Shown: positions 63,585 through 64,000 of the stretch, piece after piece
Numbering within the stretch: the stretch's first letter is position 1
Layout: the number at the start of each line of letters is the position of its first letter
Assembly (NCBI GenBank): GCA_051294375.1
Contig: CM119268.1
Location: 23,964,349 to 24,028,348 of the forward strand
Source of the DNA: Paraspadella gotoi
Lineage: Eukaryota; Chaetognatha
DNA: 64,000 nt
Reading direction: 5' to 3'
Position numbers and translations under genes: made by a program
The notes under the pieces: generated by a model
The model's input: only the letters and a program-made list of their open reading frames with translations
Told to the model about the DNA's origin: nothing
The model's database searches: none

Positions 63585-64000
63585 AGTATGCGACACACTA
63601 CACACGAGCCAATTCAATCTATGGCTTCTTACTCATTCGTGATTCGACTGCATCAGTGATTCTGAGGTCAATAAAATTCTTTCCATTTCATATCAGTTTC
63701 ACTCTCTTCCTCTGCCTCTTACCGTCTCGCTAATTCGGCTCTCCTCTCTCTCTCTCTCTCCTCTCTTCTCTTCTGTCTCTTCTGCTCGTCTCTCTTCTCT
63801 CTCCTTTCCTCTTCGTCTCTCTCCATCTCTCTCTCTCTCACATCTCTCTTCTCTCTACTCTCGCATTTCTCCAAGCGAAGTTTTCTGCTCCGAGAGAAGG
63901 CCGAGGTGGCACGACCATTTTCGAGTCGAGTGATTGCATTAATGTGTGAGAGAGAGAGAGAGAGAGAATGAGAGAGAAAGTAGAGAGAGAGAGAGAGAGA

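Overview
The window looks like nuclear DNA of an invertebrate animal. It is AT-rich and gene-poor, with candidate spliced exons, tRNA-derived SINE-like repeats, an LTR, a TTAA-flanked transposon relic, and an extreme load of (GA)n/(CT)n, (GTC)n, (AAT)n, (AAAG)n and (GTCN)n microsatellites. One element (about 6.66-7.17 kb) has the plan of bivalve 'pearl' or Helentron-associated elements. That makes a mollusc or another marine invertebrate a reasonable guess, but the sequence does not settle the taxon. No bacterial operon, CRISPR array, rRNA gene or intact tRNA gene is visible. Almost every long open frame is a translated microsatellite or runs across assembly Ns, so I call no gene with high confidence.

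Layout. 0-6 kb: AT-rich DNA, microsatellites and dispersed family A. 6.1-8.9 kb: family A pieces, a hairpin plus a (GTCN)n array plus two 158-bp core repeats, one arm of a 20-kb-spaced inverted repeat pair, and a family B element. 10.5-11.9 kb: family B copies, a phased array of five TCACGTGA palindromes just upstream of a short GC-balanced ORF, then CCAAT and GGGTCA motifs. 14-18 kb: minisatellites, a SINE copy and a phased CAATCA array. 19.9-20.8 kb: the best host-gene candidate (GC-rich exons, GTACGT donor, acceptor, short last exon, AATAAA). 21.1-21.5 kb: a minus-strand LTR with a Lys-type primer site. 22.5-23.1 kb: a higher-order array ending in telomere-like repeats. 23.2-23.8 kb and 25.6-25.8 kb: possible exons and a possible promoter. 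26-43 kb: mostly microsatellites, AT-rich spacer, minisatellites and family A.

43.3-60.25 kb: an approximately 8-kb block present twice in direct orientation, separated by exactly 25 Ns. Copies differ mainly by single-base indels, so they may be two alleles placed in series rather than a real tandem duplication. Only the first copy carries a 1003-bp element flanked by TTAA; the second copy preserves the empty site. Each copy holds a (GTTCAGAGGTCA...)n minisatellite, family B elements, three SINEs, CCG repeats and pentanucleotide (AAAAG)n. 60.3-64 kb returns to microsatellite-rich DNA with a strong 14-bp hairpin at 63.55 kb.

Repeat families as named here. Family A: approximately 305-bp unit containing AAAGTCAGGGGCAAGATAGC. 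Family B: approximately 325-700 bp, a (GTCN)n array at one end and GCGGCGCAACACATT at the other. SINE family: tRNA-like GTTCAATTCC box followed by a conserved GAGGACGGCCGTAAACCGCC block.
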